64,000 nucleotides of DNA from Candidula unifasciata (taxonomy: Eukaryota; Mollusca; Gastropoda; Stylommatophora; Geomitridae), in NCBI GenBank assembly GCA_905116865.2, contig CAJHNH020002535.1, positions 485,117-549,116 of the forward strand. Reading direction: 5' to 3'. The notes under the pieces were generated by a model, which worked only from the letters and a program-made list of their open reading frames with translations, searched no databases and had not been told where the DNA came from. Position 1 is the first letter of the stretch. Each line of letters opens with the position of its first letter. Positions 22,394-35,100 of the stretch are shown here, piece after piece. Both the position numbers and the translations under genes were made by a program.

Positions 22394-23285
22394 TCTTCTT
22401 CTTTGATAGAATCATTGTTTCAGTCCACCCTATTTCCCAATTTAATTGCTGCTTCTTGTTTCCAGGAAATATTTTCCGATTTCCCCATAAATGTTAAAAT
22501 CCTCCAACAATTATAAAATTTCATCATGTTTCACTTTATCAGAAGCTTTGGTATTATCTATGAAGCACAAATATATGTCTTTCTGTTTCTCCATTGATCT
22601 CTCTACTAATGTTTGCAATGTGTGTATTGCATTATTTGTACTTTTTGTATTCTACAAAACCATACGGCTCTTTACTAATTTCCATTATTTTTTTCTTGTT
22701 TCTCTCATAACAATTTTGAGCAACTGTTTGGTGACATGTTTTATGAGGTTGACTGTGAGAAATTCCTCACATTCAATTGACCCAGGTCTTTAACGTAATG
22801 TTTATAAATACAAACTTCAAAATATCATTAGGTATATCTCCACTGTTGTAAATATCATTCAGCAGTTTAGTTCATATGTCAACTCTAAGTTCACCGAGTT
22901 CTTCTATTTGCTCTATTGTAATTCCATATGGTCGGGTTGTTTTATCTTTCTTCATGTGTCTCATAGCATCAGAGACATTTTCTTTTACTATGGGTGTCCT
23001 TTCTCGGAAAACTACTGCCGCTAATTCTGTTCTTTGTCCATTATGTATTCATTCCATCTCTTTATAATTGAATCTTCCTCCATTATTTACCTTTCTGTTT
23101 TTGATTTTAAACTTTTCGTATTTACAACTATTTTTCTTCCTGTCAAATCGCAGCTTTGCCCGTGCATGCTACGTCTCTCAAATAAAATTAATTTCACTTT
23201 TATCGCATTGCTCACATCACCACTTTCTTTGGCTCTTACAAATTATTTCTGATTTCTTTGTGTATTTTGTCATAGCCTAAAAACA
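22394..23285 (-). mobile_element. RTE-like LINE relic, reverse-transcriptase part
   Basis: The minus-strand translation near 22500-22560 reads DNTKASDKVKHDEIL, the decayed form of the RT motif (DFxKAFDxVxHxxL) holding the first catalytic Asp. Flanking sequence gives further LINE-like scraps in shifting frames. The relic resumes exactly after the Tigger target duplication, so 20580-21094 and this segment were once continuous. Plus-strand open frames of 60-100 codons here are antisense artefacts. Confidence 0.65.
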
Positions 23286-23610
23286 CTTACAGACATACAC
23301 AGGAGGAGGTCGGAGCACTTATGGGCACGTCCGATGTGCGAGGAAGATGCTCTATAACATAAACTATGTTTCATTTCAGGTAGTAACTCTTTGCTTTTTT
23401 GTTTAATGTTGTATTATAGAATTTCCTAATGCTCTCTTATACTTTGAATTTTAGTTATTGCATTGTATCTATTATTCACAATAACTCAGCACTGTTTCTG
23501 AATTTCTGTATCCACTTGAAGGTTTTCTTAATTAGGATATTTTTTAAAAAGTTTTATATTTTAAGACTCTTTCTTTCGTCTCTTCAATCTGACTTTTACT
23601 TCTCCAAAAA
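23286..23610. other. AT-rich unique sequence
   Basis: No gene or repeat structure recognised. Possibly more of the LINE relic. Confidence 0.4.
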
Positions 23611-23611
23611 G

Positions 23612-24270
23612 TGGGATGTAATCACCGTTACTTCCCCACAAAGTGGGATGTGATCACGGTTACTTCCCCACAAAGTGGGATGTGATCACCGTTACTTCCC
23701 CACAAAGTGGGATGAGATCACCGTTACTTCCCCACAAAGTGGGATGTGATCACGGTTACTTCCCCACAAAGTGGGATGTGATCACCGTTACTTCCCCACA
23801 AAGTGGGATGAGATCACCGTTACTTCCCCACAAAGTGGGATGTGATCACCGTTACTTCCCCACAAAGTGGGATGTGATCACCGTTACTTCCCCACAAAGT
23901 GGGATGAGATCACCGTTACTTCCCCACAAAGTGGGATGTGATCACGGTTACTTCCCCACAAAGTGGGATGTGATCACCGTTACTTCCCCACAAAGTGGGA
24001 TGAGATCACCGTTACTTCCCCACAAAGTGGGATGTGATCACCGTTACTTCCCCACAAAGTGGGATGTGATCACCGTTACTTCCCCACAAAGTGGGATGAG
24101 ATCACCGTTACTTCCCCACAAAGTGGGATGTGATCACCGTTACTTTACCACAAAGTGGGATGTGATCACTGTTACTTCCCCACAAAGTGGGATGTGATCA
24201 CTGTTACTTCCCCACAAAGTAGGGTGTGATCACCAGTACTTCCCCACAAAGTGGAATGTGATCACTGCTA
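23612..24270. repeat. 32-bp minisatellite, about 20 copies
   Basis: Unit GTTACTTCCCCACAAAGTGG plus GATGTGATCACC, period 32 bp. Unit variants (GTGATCACGG, GTGATCACCG, GAGATCACCG) repeat in a regular three-unit order, giving a 96-bp higher-order period that stays in frame and yields a 184-codon open frame. Confidence 0.95.
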
Positions 24271-24685
24271 CAGTCAACACCAGGCGCCGTATACAAATAA
24301 AAAACACAGTTTGCAAAAGCAACAAATAAACAGACTCAAGGAGGCCCTAACAACTCAAGCCGACCAGCACAGAGCTGGGCACGTGCATGCAGATTAATCC
24401 CAGCACGTGAGCCAATCGATTACTGTTAACTGAAGAGAGATTACTGCGAAGATCGAACAAGCTGATATATAATCAATGTTAAAAACTCTGTATAGCAAAT
24501 TGCATGTACAATAAGTGTTAGAATACCCCGATGAACAAATTACACGTGCAGTGAGTGTTAGAATAACACGGTGAACAAATTACATGTACATAAAGTGTTT
24601 GAATACATCGGGGGACAAGTTTAGCCAGGGTTAGAAATACTAGCAAATATTTTCCTTTTAAACCAGTGTTTAGAATGCTCTTATA
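24271..24685. other. Unique sequence with a weak 57-bp repeat
   Basis: Single-copy sequence. Around 24490-24610 the phrases AAATTACACGTGCA, AAATTACATGTACA and GTGTTAGAATA recur two or three times. No gene seen. Confidence 0.45.
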
Positions 24686-24689
24686 TATA

Positions 24690-26400
24690 TGTACAGACTG
24701 TGCTATAACACAGGTCCATATACAGTCTGCGATATAACACTTGTCCACATACAATCTGTGCTATAACACTGGTCCACATAAAACCTGCATTAAAACACTG
24801 GTCCACATACAGTCTGCGTATAACAATGGTCCACAAACAGTCTGCGCTATAAAAGTCGTTCACATAAAGCTTGCATTAAAACACTGGCCCATATACAGTT
24901 TGAGCTATAACACTGGTCCACATACAGTCTGCGTTATAACACTGGTCCACATACAGTCTGCGTTATAACACTGGTCCACATACAGTCTGCGTTATAACAC
25001 TGGTCCACAAACAGTCTGCGTTACAATACTGGTCCTCTTGCAGTCAGCGTTAAAACACTGGTCCACATACAGTCTGCGTTATAACACTGGTCCACATACA
25101 GTCTGCGTATAACAATGGTCCACATTCAGTCTGTGCTATAACACTGGTCCATATAAAGTCTGCGTTATAACACTGGTTCACAACAGTCTGTGCTATAACA
25201 CTGGTCCATATAAAGTCTGCGTTATAACACTGGTTCACAACAGTCTGTGCTATAACACTGGTCCATATAAAGTCTGCGTTATAACACTGGTTCACAACAG
25301 TCTGTGCTATAACACTGGTCTACATACAGTCTGCGTTATAACACTGATCCAATTACAGTCTGTGCTATAACACTGGTCCACATACAGTCTGCGTTATAAC
25401 ACTGGTCCCCATTCAGTCTGCGCTTTAACACTAGTCCACATACAATCTGCGCTATAACACTGGTCCACATACAATCTGCGCTATAACACTGGTCTACATA
25501 CAATCTGTGCTATAACACTAGTCCACATACAATCTGTGCTATAACACTGGTCCACATAAAACCTGCATTAAAACACTGGTCCACATACAGTCTGCGTATA
25601 ACAATGGTCCACAAACAGTCTGCGCTATAAAAGTCGTTCACATAAAGCTTGCATTAAAACACTGGCCCATATACAGTTTGAGCTATAACACTGGTCCACA
25701 TACAGTCTGCGTTATAACACTGGTCCACATACAGTCTGCGTTATAACACTGGTCCACATACAGTCTGCGTTATAACACTGGTCCACAAACAGTCTGCGTT
25801 ACAATACTGGTCCTCTTGCAGTCAGCGTTAAAACACTGGTCCACATACAGTCTGCGTTATAACACTGGTCCACATACAGTCTGCGTATAACAATGGTCCA
25901 CATTCAGTCTGTGCTATAACACTGGTCCATATAAAGTCTGCGTTATAACACTGGTTCACAACAGTCTGTGCTATAACACTGGTCCATATAAAGTCTGCGT
26001 TATAACACTGGTTCACAACAGTCTGTGCTATAACACTGGTCCATATAAAGTCTGCGTTATAACACTGGTTCACAACAGTCTGTGCTATAACACTGGTCTA
26101 CATACAGTCTGCGTTATAACACTGATCCAATTACAGTCTGTGCTATAACACTGGTCCACATACAGTCTGCGTTATAACACTGGTCCCCATTCAGTCTGCG
26201 CTTTAACACTAGTCCACATACAATCTGCGCTATAACACTGGTCCACATACAATCTGCGCTATAACACTGGTCTACATACAATCTGTGCTATAACACTAGT
26301 CCACATACAATTTGTGCTATAACACTGGTCCACAAACAGTCTTGGCTGTAACCATGTTCCACATACAATGTGTGCTTTAACACTGATCCACATACAATCT
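24690..26400. repeat. 29-bp minisatellite, about 58 copies, with a 778-bp duplication
   Basis: Unit ATAACACTGGTCCACATACA plus GTCTGCGTT, 29 bp. The block starting near 24750 recurs near 25528 with the same order of variant units, including the odd TCCTCTTGCAGTCAGCG copy at 25032 and 25810. The minus-strand peptides at 25050-25295 and 25828-26073 are identical, with an offset of exactly 778 bp. Confidence 0.95.
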
Positions 26401-26536
26401 GTGGAGTACGACCCACAGTGGTGAATCTATAAGAGTGGAGTACCACCCACAGTGGTGAATCTATAACAGTGGAGAACGACCCACGGTGGTGAATCTATAA
26501 CAGTGGAGAACGACCCACAGTGGTGAATCTATGACC
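26401..26536. repeat. 34-bp tandem repeat, 4 copies
   Basis: Unit GTGGAGTACGACCCACAGTG plus GTGAATCTATAACA, period 34 bp. Confidence 0.9.
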
Positions 26537-26799
26537 GTGGGTACATGAGTGAAAGATAAACAGTTGCGAAGAAATGCAGGGACAGATTCAACCGTACACT
26601 ACATGGATGACAATGACTATGTAGCAGACGAGATCACTCACCGACGGCCGAATGGCTAGCCATGTATCTCTTTAGTATCGTATGCCAAGCTGGCCCGGAA
26701 AATGTCCTTTGGTTGAAATTGTATATAGTGTATCAAAGACTGCAAGGTCACACTAGGTAAGTTACTGAAGGTCTTTAGAAATCCTGCTGGACAGTTACG

Positions 26800-26962
26800 C
26801 TTGACACACATATCTTCGTAGTCACAACAATAAAAAGCCATCACTACAAGTTATTATCAATTATCTGTAAACAGAATTATGACACACATATCTTCGTAGT
26901 CACAACAATAAAAAGCCATCACTACAAGTTATGATCAATTATCTGTAAACAGAATTATGACA
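26800..26962. repeat. Two-copy direct repeat of about 77 bp
   Basis: GACACACATATCTTCGTAGT with its following 57 bases occurs twice in a row with one or two differences; the third start is truncated. Confidence 0.85.
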
Positions 26963-27084
26963 CACAATGGCAAGGCACCAGTAGTTTTTAATAGCTTGAA
27001 TAAAATGTTGAACTCTAAAATGTATAGTTGTAAGAAAAATGTTACGTATTTCCAGTTTTAATGTTATTTCAACTTTCAACATAC

Positions 27085-27515
27085 GTAGTTTAAAAGGTAA
27101 AGAACTACTAAAGACCCTGAAGGAAAGTTAAATGCATTAAAAGAAAACAAATGTCTGAGGAAATTGATGAAAATCAAATGGGATAAATTCGAAATGGGGT
27201 CAAGAAATAGGAGACATGTTTGGGCAATCACAAGTAACAATAATTATAAGACACCGGTGCTGGCTCTACATTAGACACATCCTGAGAAAAAAAAACCAGC
27301 AGAGAATCGTGAAACAGGCATTACAATAGGAAACAAATGGATTAAGAAGGCAAGGACGCCCAGAAAAAACCCTAAGACGGACGTTGATGAGAGAGGCCAA
27401 AGCTGCCGGACTGGATTCTTTCCATGACATTGAACTGATTGTACAGGTTAGAGTGAAATGGAGAAGTAGACTGCACGCGCTGTCTGACATATAAAGGACA
27501 ACCAGGATAGACAGA
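27085..27515 (+). mobile_element. LINE C-terminal relic (RTE/endonuclease-RT type)
   Basis: Plus-strand translation at about 27240-27497 reads IRHRCWLYIRHILRKKN, then a TAG stop, then GLRRQGRPEKTLRRT and VRVKWRSRLHALSDI ending at a TAA. This is the familiar C-terminus of RT-encoding LINEs (a W-x-G/R-H-x-L-R block, then RGRP..TWRR, then RVxWR). One internal stop and the missing upstream RT show that it is a truncated relic. The related upstream block (a GDETW motif) is present on the minus strand at 57.6 kb. Confidence 0.8.
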
Positions 27516-27880
27516 TCAATTATCGATACGAAACTATCAACTCTGAATGTCGCAGTGATAACACAGAACAACTGTGCGGGATACCAGTACTGTAACGCTA
27601 ACAACATGACGTGCACTGTTGACGTACCCGCACTCTGCCTGCTTCACCGATGCAAACCCCCGTGTCCTGTACTGTGCTTACTTAGATTGTCGTGTCCTGT
27701 ATGGGTTACACTCTCGTGTCCTGAACTGACTGCAGACTCTCCGAGAATGTTGGAGGCGATCTTTGTGTTACATCGACCAAGCCTGAATACATACTACCAC
27801 TGCGGCCACCAGTGTGGGTTTGTTCGGACTAGCTACAGCTGTGCGTCGTTGAGTGTATCAAGCGAAGCATCCTGGCGCAC
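27516..27880. other. Unique sequence, no gene supported
   Basis: A 143-codon frame crosses this stretch into the 43-bp array. Its Cys/Pro-rich content derives from short TCGTGTCCTG repeats and I do not regard it as a gene. Confidence 0.4.
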
Positions 27881-27881
27881 A

Positions 27882-28312
27882 GCAGTGCATCGGGGAATGA
27901 ACCACGCTGGACAGTGGGAGCACAGCAGTGCATCGGTGAATGAACCAAGCCGGACAGTGGGGGCACAGCAGTGCATCGGTGAATGAACCACGCTGGACAG
28001 TGGGCGCACAGCAGTGCATCGGTGAATGAACCACGCTGGACAGTGGGGGCACAGCAGTGCATCCGTTAATGAACCAAGCCGGACAGTGGGGGCACTGCAG
28101 TGCATCGGTGAATGAACCAAGCCGGACAGTGGGGGCACAGCAGTGCATCGGTGAATGAAACAAGCCGGACAGTAAGGGCACAGCAGTGCATCGGTTAATG
28201 AACCAAGCCGGACAGTGGGTGCACAGCAGTGCATCGGTGAATGAACCAAGCCGGACAGTGGGGGCGCAGCAGTGCATCGGTGAATGAGCCAAGCTGGACA
28301 GTGGGGGCATAG
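27882..28312. repeat. 43-bp minisatellite, about 9-10 copies
   Basis: Unit CACAGCAGTGCATCGGTGAA, TGAACCAAGC and CGGACAGTGGGGG, period 43 bp. Reads open on both strands over several frames. Confidence 0.95.
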
Positions 28313-29188
28313 CTCGGCTGTGTGAGATGCTGGATACAGGATACTGATAGAATGTGTTCAGACTCGACCATTGTTCAGCAACAGTTATAGTGGGAGCTCA
28401 CACTTCTGTACCACAGCAACTCCAGAGAAAGGGTCAGCACTATGTCATCACACGTGATTTGTCCAGGGTCATGCATCCAGGAGGTCAGTGGATGTATCTG
28501 CAGCAGAAGCCCACACAGAAGTGGTCACTGCTTAATCGAGCCCACCCTATTAAACCATTATATATTATAACTGAGATAGATCCAGTAGAACCTCTACAAG
28601 GTGACCACCCAAGGCACTGTATCCAACCGGACAACTCACGGAGGTGGTCAACAAACTGACCGACGCCGGCTGTAAAAGTGCAGGACTCTCTTCCACACCA
28701 TCAGACGTACTGGGCATATTAGGCTAGACCTATATCATAGACCAATCGGCACTCGGTGGGTGATGTCATCAACACAAAGCTGGTCACCTTAACTTCCCAG
28801 AACTTTACCTAGTAGCATTAGTAAGCCGTGATCGATTCTCATGTTTAAGCAGTTTGAACACAATTAATATTTCCTCAAGTAAATTATGCTTATTCATCAT
28901 CATCATCATCGCCAGTGTCCACTAGTGCTGTTAAGCTAAGTTGGGAGGAGCAGTTTGCCATCTATTGCCTGATGGGCAGCATTAGCTATTATCATTCCGT
29001 GTCGATGTAGTAGCTCTTCAGTGTCATCAATCCAAGCCTCTCTGTGAGAGAGCCCTGAGTCATCCAGTCACGTGGTATTTTTCTTCTTGTCGCTTGGCCG
29101 TCGCACAGATAAAAAGTAAGTAGGCGCGTGCAACTTCGTCGTTGTACAGTTTATACCTAAGCTGACATGCAGTCAGTGTTCTTTCTGC
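28313..29188. other. Unique sequence with a short (ATC)n tract
   Basis: No gene recognised. (CAT)n at 28894-28911 is followed by a segment that on the minus strand reads WIDDTEELLHRHG and ends in (GAT)n. That resembles a LINE 3' end by its tail only; I cannot place the protein. Confidence 0.4.
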
Positions 29189-29189
29189 T

Positions 29190-32100
29190 AAATTACTAGT
29201 GGTACCGTTATCAAGCTGAAGGTGTTCTAAATTACTGGTGGTACCGTTATCAAGCTAAAGGTGTTCTAAATTACTGGTGGCACCGTTAACAACCTAAAGG
29301 TGTTCTAAATTACTGGTGGTACCGTTAACAACCTAAAGGTGTTCTAAATTACTGGTGGTACCGTTATCAAGCCGACGGTGTTCTAAATTACTGGTGGTAC
29401 CGTTAACAACCTAAAGGTGTTCTAAATTACTGGTGGCACCGTTAACAATCTAAAGGTGTTCTAAATTACTGGTGGCACCGTTAACAATCTAAAGGTGTTC
29501 TAAATTACTGGTGGCACCGTTAACAATCTAAAGGTGTTCTAAATTACTGGTGGCACCGTTAACAACCTAAAGGTGTTCTAAATTACTGGTGGTACCGTTA
29601 TCAAGCTGACGGCGTTCTAAATTACTGGTGGTACCGTTAACAACCTAAAGGTGTTATAAATTACTGGTGGCACCGTTTACAATCTAAATGTGTTCTAAAT
29701 TACTGGTGGCACAGTTAACAATCTAAAGGTGTTCTAAATTACTGGTGGCACCGCTAACAACCTAAAGGTGTTCTTAATTACTGGTGGTACCGTTATCAAG
29801 CTGACGGTGTTCTAAATTACTGCTGGTACCGTTAACAACCTAAAGGTGTTCTAAATTACTGGTGGCACCGTTAACAATCTAAAGGTGTTCTAAATTACTG
29901 GTGGCACCGTTAACAATCTAAAGGTGTTCTAAATTACTGGTGGCACCGTTAACAATCTAAAGGTGTTCTAAATTACTGGTGGTACCGTTAACAACCTAAA
30001 TGTGTTCTAAATTACTGGTGGTACCGTTAACAACCTAAAGGTGTTCTAAATTACTGGTGGTACCGTTAACAATCTAAAGGTGTTCTAAATTACTGGTACT
30101 ACCGTTAACAACCTAAAGGTGTTCTAAATTACTGGTGGCACCGTTAACAATCTAAAGGTGTTCTAAATTACTGGTGGCACCGTTAACAATCTAAAGGTGT
30201 TCTAAATTACTGGTGGCACCGTTAACAATCTAAAGGTGTTCTAAATTACTGGTGGTACCGTTAACAACCTAAAGGTGTTCTAAATTACTGGTGGTACCGT
30301 TAACAACCTAAAGGTGTTCTAAATTACTGGTGGTACCGTTAACAATCTAAAGGTGTTTTAAATTACTGGTGGTACCGTTAACAACCTAAAGGTGTTCTAA
30401 ATTACTGGTGGTACCGTTATCAAGCTGACGGTGTTCTAAATTACTGGTGGTACCGTTAACAACCTAAAGGTGTTCTAAATTACTGGTGGCACCGTTAACA
30501 ATCTAAAGGTGTTCTAAATTACTGGTGGCACCGTTAACAATCTAAAGGTGTTCTAAATTACTGGTGGCACCGTTAACAACCTAAAGGTGTTCTAAATTAC
30601 TGGTAGCACCGTTATCAAGCTGACTGTGTTCTAAATTACTGGTGGTACCGTTAACAACCTAAAGGTGTTCTAAATTACTGTTGGCACCGTTAACAATCTA
30701 AAGGTGTTCTAAATTACTGGTGGCACCGTTAACAATCTAAAGGTGTTCTAAATTACTGGTGGCACCGTTAACAATCTAAAGGTGTTCTAAATTACTGGTG
30801 GTACCGTTAACAACCTAAAGGTGTTCTAAATTACTGGTGGTACCGTTAACAACCTAAAGGTGTTCTAAATTACTGGTGGTACCGTTAACAATCTAAAGGT
30901 GTTCTAAATTACTGGTGGTACCGTTAACAACCTAAAGGTGTTCTAAATTACTGGTGGCACCGTTAACAATCTAAAGGTGTTCAAAATTACTGGTGGTACC
31001 GTTAACAATCTAAAGGTGTTCTAAATTACTGGTGGTACCGTTAACAACCTAAAGGTGTTCTAAATTACTGGTGGTACCGTTATCAAGCTGACGGTGTTCT
31101 AAATTACTGGTGGTACCGTTAACAACCTAAAGGTGTTCTAAATTGCTGGTGGCACCGTTAACAATCTAAAGGTGTTCTAAATTACTGGTGGCACCGTTAA
31201 CAATCTAAAGGTGTTCTAAATTACTGGTGGCACCGTTAACAATCTAAAGGTGTTCTAAATTACTGGTGGTACCGTTATCAAGCTGAAGGTGTTCTAAATT
31301 ACTAGTGGTACCGTTAACACGCTGACGGTGTTCTAAATTACTGGTGGTACCGTTAACAACCTAAAGGTGTTCTAAATTACTGGTGGTACCGTTAACAATC
31401 TAAAGGTGTTCTAAATTACTGGTGGTACCGTAAACAACCTAAAGGTGTTCTTAATTACTGGTGGTACCGTTAACAATCTAAAGGTGTTCTAAATTACTGG
31501 TGGTACCGTTAACAACCTAATGGTGTTCTTAATTACTGGTGGTACCGTTGACAATCTAAAGGTGTTCTAAATTACTGGTGGTACAGTTAACAAGCTGACG
31601 GTGTTCTAAATTACTGGTGGCACCGTTAACAAGCTGATGGAGTTCTAAATTACTGGTGGTACCGTTAACAACCTAAAGGTGTTCTTAATTACTGGTGGTA
31701 CCGTTAACAATCTAAAGGTGTTCTAAATTACTGGTGGTACAGTTAACAAGCTGACGGTGTTCTAAATTACTGGTGGCACCGTTAACAAGCTAATGGAGTT
31801 CTAAATTACTGGTGGTACCGTTAACAACCTAAAGGTGTTCTTAATTACTGGTGGTACCGTTAACAATCTAAAGGTGTTCTAAATTACTGGTGGTACAGTT
31901 AACAAGCTGACGGTGTTCTAAATTACTGGTGGCACTGTTAACAAGCTGACGGTGTTCTAAATTACTGGTGGCACTGTTAACAAGCTGACGGTGTTCTAAA
32001 TTAATGGTGGCACCCTTAACAAGCTGATTGTGTTCTAAATTACTGGTGGTACCGTTAACAAGCTGAAGGTTTTCTTAATTACTTTTGGTACCGTTAACAA

Positions 32101-35100
32101 CCTAAAGGTGTTCTAAATTAATGGTGGCACCGTTAACAATCTGAAGGTGTTCTAAATTACTAGTGGCACCGTTAACAACCTAAAGGTGTTCTAAATTAAT
32201 GGTGGCACCGTTAACAATCTGAAGGTGTTCTAAATTACTAGTGGCACCGTTAACAAGCTGAAGGTGTTCTAAATTACTGGTGGCACCGTTAACAATCTGA
32301 AGGTGTTCTAAATTACTGGTGGCACCGTTAACCACCTAAAGATGTTGTAAATTACTGGTGGTACCGTTAACAAGCTGAAGATGTTCTAAATTACTGGTGG
32401 CACCGTTAACAAGCTAAAGGTGTTCCTAATTACTGGTGGCACTGTTAACAACCTAAAGGTGTTGTAAATTACTGGTGGCACCGTTAAAAACCTAAAGGTG
32501 TTCTAAATTACTGGTGGCATCGTTAACAACCTAAAGGTTGATTTAAATTACTGGTGGCACCGTTAACAACCTAAAGGTGTTCTAGATTACTGGTGGCACC
32601 GTTAACAACCTAAAGGTGTTCTAAATTACTGCTGGCATCGTTAACAACCTAAAGGTGTTCTAAATTACTGGTGGTACCGTTAACAACCTAAAGGTGTTCT
32701 AAATTACTGGTGGCACCGTTAACATCCTAAAGGTGTTGTAAATTACTGGTTGTACCGTTAACAATCTGAAGGTGTTCTAAATTACTAGTGGCACCGTTAA
32801 CAAGCTGAAGGTGTTCTAAATTACTGGTGGCACCGTTAACAATCTGAAGGTGTTCTAAATTACTGGTGGCACCGCTAACAACCTAAAGGTGTTCTTAATT
32901 ACTGGTGGTACCGTTATCAAGCTGACGGTGTTCTAAATTACTGCTGGTACCGTTAACAACCTAAAGGTGTTCTAAATTACTGGTGGCACCGTTAACAATC
33001 TAAAGGTGTTCTAAATTACTGGTGGCACCGTTAACAATCTAAAGGTGTTCTAAATTACTGGTGGCACCGTTAACAATCTAAAGGTGTTCTAAATTACTGG
33101 TGGTACCGTTAACAACCTAAATGTGTTCTAAATTACTGGTGGTACCGTTAACAACCTAAAGGTGTTCTAAATTACTGGTGGTACCGTGAACAATCTAAAG
33201 GTGTTCTAAATTACTGGTACTACCGTTAACAACCTAAAGGTGTTCTAAATTACTGGTGGTACCGTTAACAACCTAAAGGTGTTCTAAATTACTGGTGGCA
33301 CCGTTAACAATCTAAAGGTGTTCTAAATTACTGGTGTTACCGTTAACAACCTAAAGGTGTTCTAAATTACTGGTGGTACCGTTAACAACCTAAAGGTGTT
33401 CTAAATTACTGGTGGTACCGTTAACAATCTAAAGGTGTTTTAAATTACTGGTGGTACCGTTAACAACCTAAAGGTGTTCTAAATTACTGGTGGTACCGTT
33501 ATCAAGCTGACGGTGTTCTAAATTACTGGTGGTACCGTTAACAACCTAAAGGTGTTCTAAATTACTGGTGGCACCGTTAACAATCTAAAGGTGTTCTAAA
33601 TTACTGGTGGCACCGTTAACAATCTAAAGGTGTTCTAAATTACTGGTGGCACCGTTAACAACCTAAAGTGTGTTCTAAATTACTGGTAGCACCGTTATCA
33701 AGCTGACTAAAGGTGTTCTAAATTACTGGTGGTACCGTTAACAACCTAAAGGTGTTCTAAATTACTGTTGGCACCGTTAACAATCTAAAGGTGTTCTAAA
33801 TTACTGGTGGCACCGTTAACAATCTAAAGGTGTTCTAAATTACTGGTGGCACCGTTAACAATCTAAAGGTGTTCTAAATTACTGGTGGTACCGTTAACAA
33901 CCTAAAGGTGTTCTAAATTACTGGTGGTACCGTTAACAACCTAAAGGTGTTCTAAATTACTGGTGGTACCGTTAACAATCTAAAGGTGTTCTAAATTACT
34001 GGTGGTACCGTTAACAACCTAAAGGTGTTCTAAATTACTGGTGGCACCGTTAACAATCTAAAGGTGTTCAAAATTACTGGTGGTACCGTTAACAATCTAA
34101 AGGTGTTCTAAATTACTGGTGGTACCGTTAACAACCTAAAGGTGTTCTAAATTACTGGTGGTACCGTTATCAAGCTGACGGTGTTCTAAATTACTGGTGG
34201 TACCGTTAACAACCTAAAGGTGTTCTAAATTGCTGGTGGCACCGTTAACAATCTAAAGGTGTTCTAAATTACTGGTGGCACCGTTAACAATCTAAAGGTG
34301 TTCTAAATTACTGGTGGCACCGTTAACAATCTAAAGGTGTTCTAAATTACTGGTGGTACCGTTATCAAGCTGAAGGTGTTCTAAATTACTAGTGGTACCG
34401 TTAACACGCTGACGGTGTTCTAAATTACTGGTGGTACCGTTAACAATCTAAAGGTGTTCTAAATTACTGGTGGTACCGTAAACAACCTAAAGGTGTTCTT
34501 AATTACTGGTGGTACCGTTAACAATCTAAAGGTGTTCTAAATTACTGGTGGTACCGTTAACAACCTAATGGTGTTCTTAATTACTGGTGGTACCGTTGAC
34601 AATCTAAAGGTGTTCTAAATTACTGGTGGTACAGTTAACAAGCTGACGGTGTTCTAAATTACTGGTGGCACCGTTAACAAGCTGATGGAGTTCTAAATTA
34701 CTGGTGGTACCGTTAACAACCTAAAGGTGTTCTTAATTACTGGTGGTACCGTTAACAATCTAAAGGTGTTCTAAATTACTGGTGGTATAGTTAACAAGCT
34801 GACGGTGTTCTAAATTACTGGTGGCACCGTTAACAAGCTAATGGAGTTCTAAATTACTGGTGGTGGTACCGTAAATTACACCGTTAACAACCTAAAGGTG
34901 TTCTTAATTACTGGTGGTACCGTTAACAATCTAAAGGTGTTCTAAATTACTGGTGGTACAGTTAACAAGCTGACGGTGTTCTAAATTACTGGTGGCACCG
35001 TTTAACAAGCTGACGGTGTTCTAAATTACTGGGTGGCACTGTTAACAAGCTGACGGTGTTCTAAATTAATGGTGGCACCGTTAACAAGCTGATGGTGTTC

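Noticed and set aside
22331..23280. Small plus-strand genes (60-100 codons) at 22.3-23.3 kb
   Set aside because: They are antisense to a LINE RT relic and have AT-rich, low-information translations.
23612..24270. CRISPR array
   Set aside because: Repeats are contiguous with no unique spacers, and the context is an animal genome with spliced genes. The same applies to all other arrays here.
27829..28310. 150-codon His/Cys-rich repeat protein (HSPMHCCAPTV)
   Set aside because: Derived from a 43-bp array, open in several minus-strand frames.
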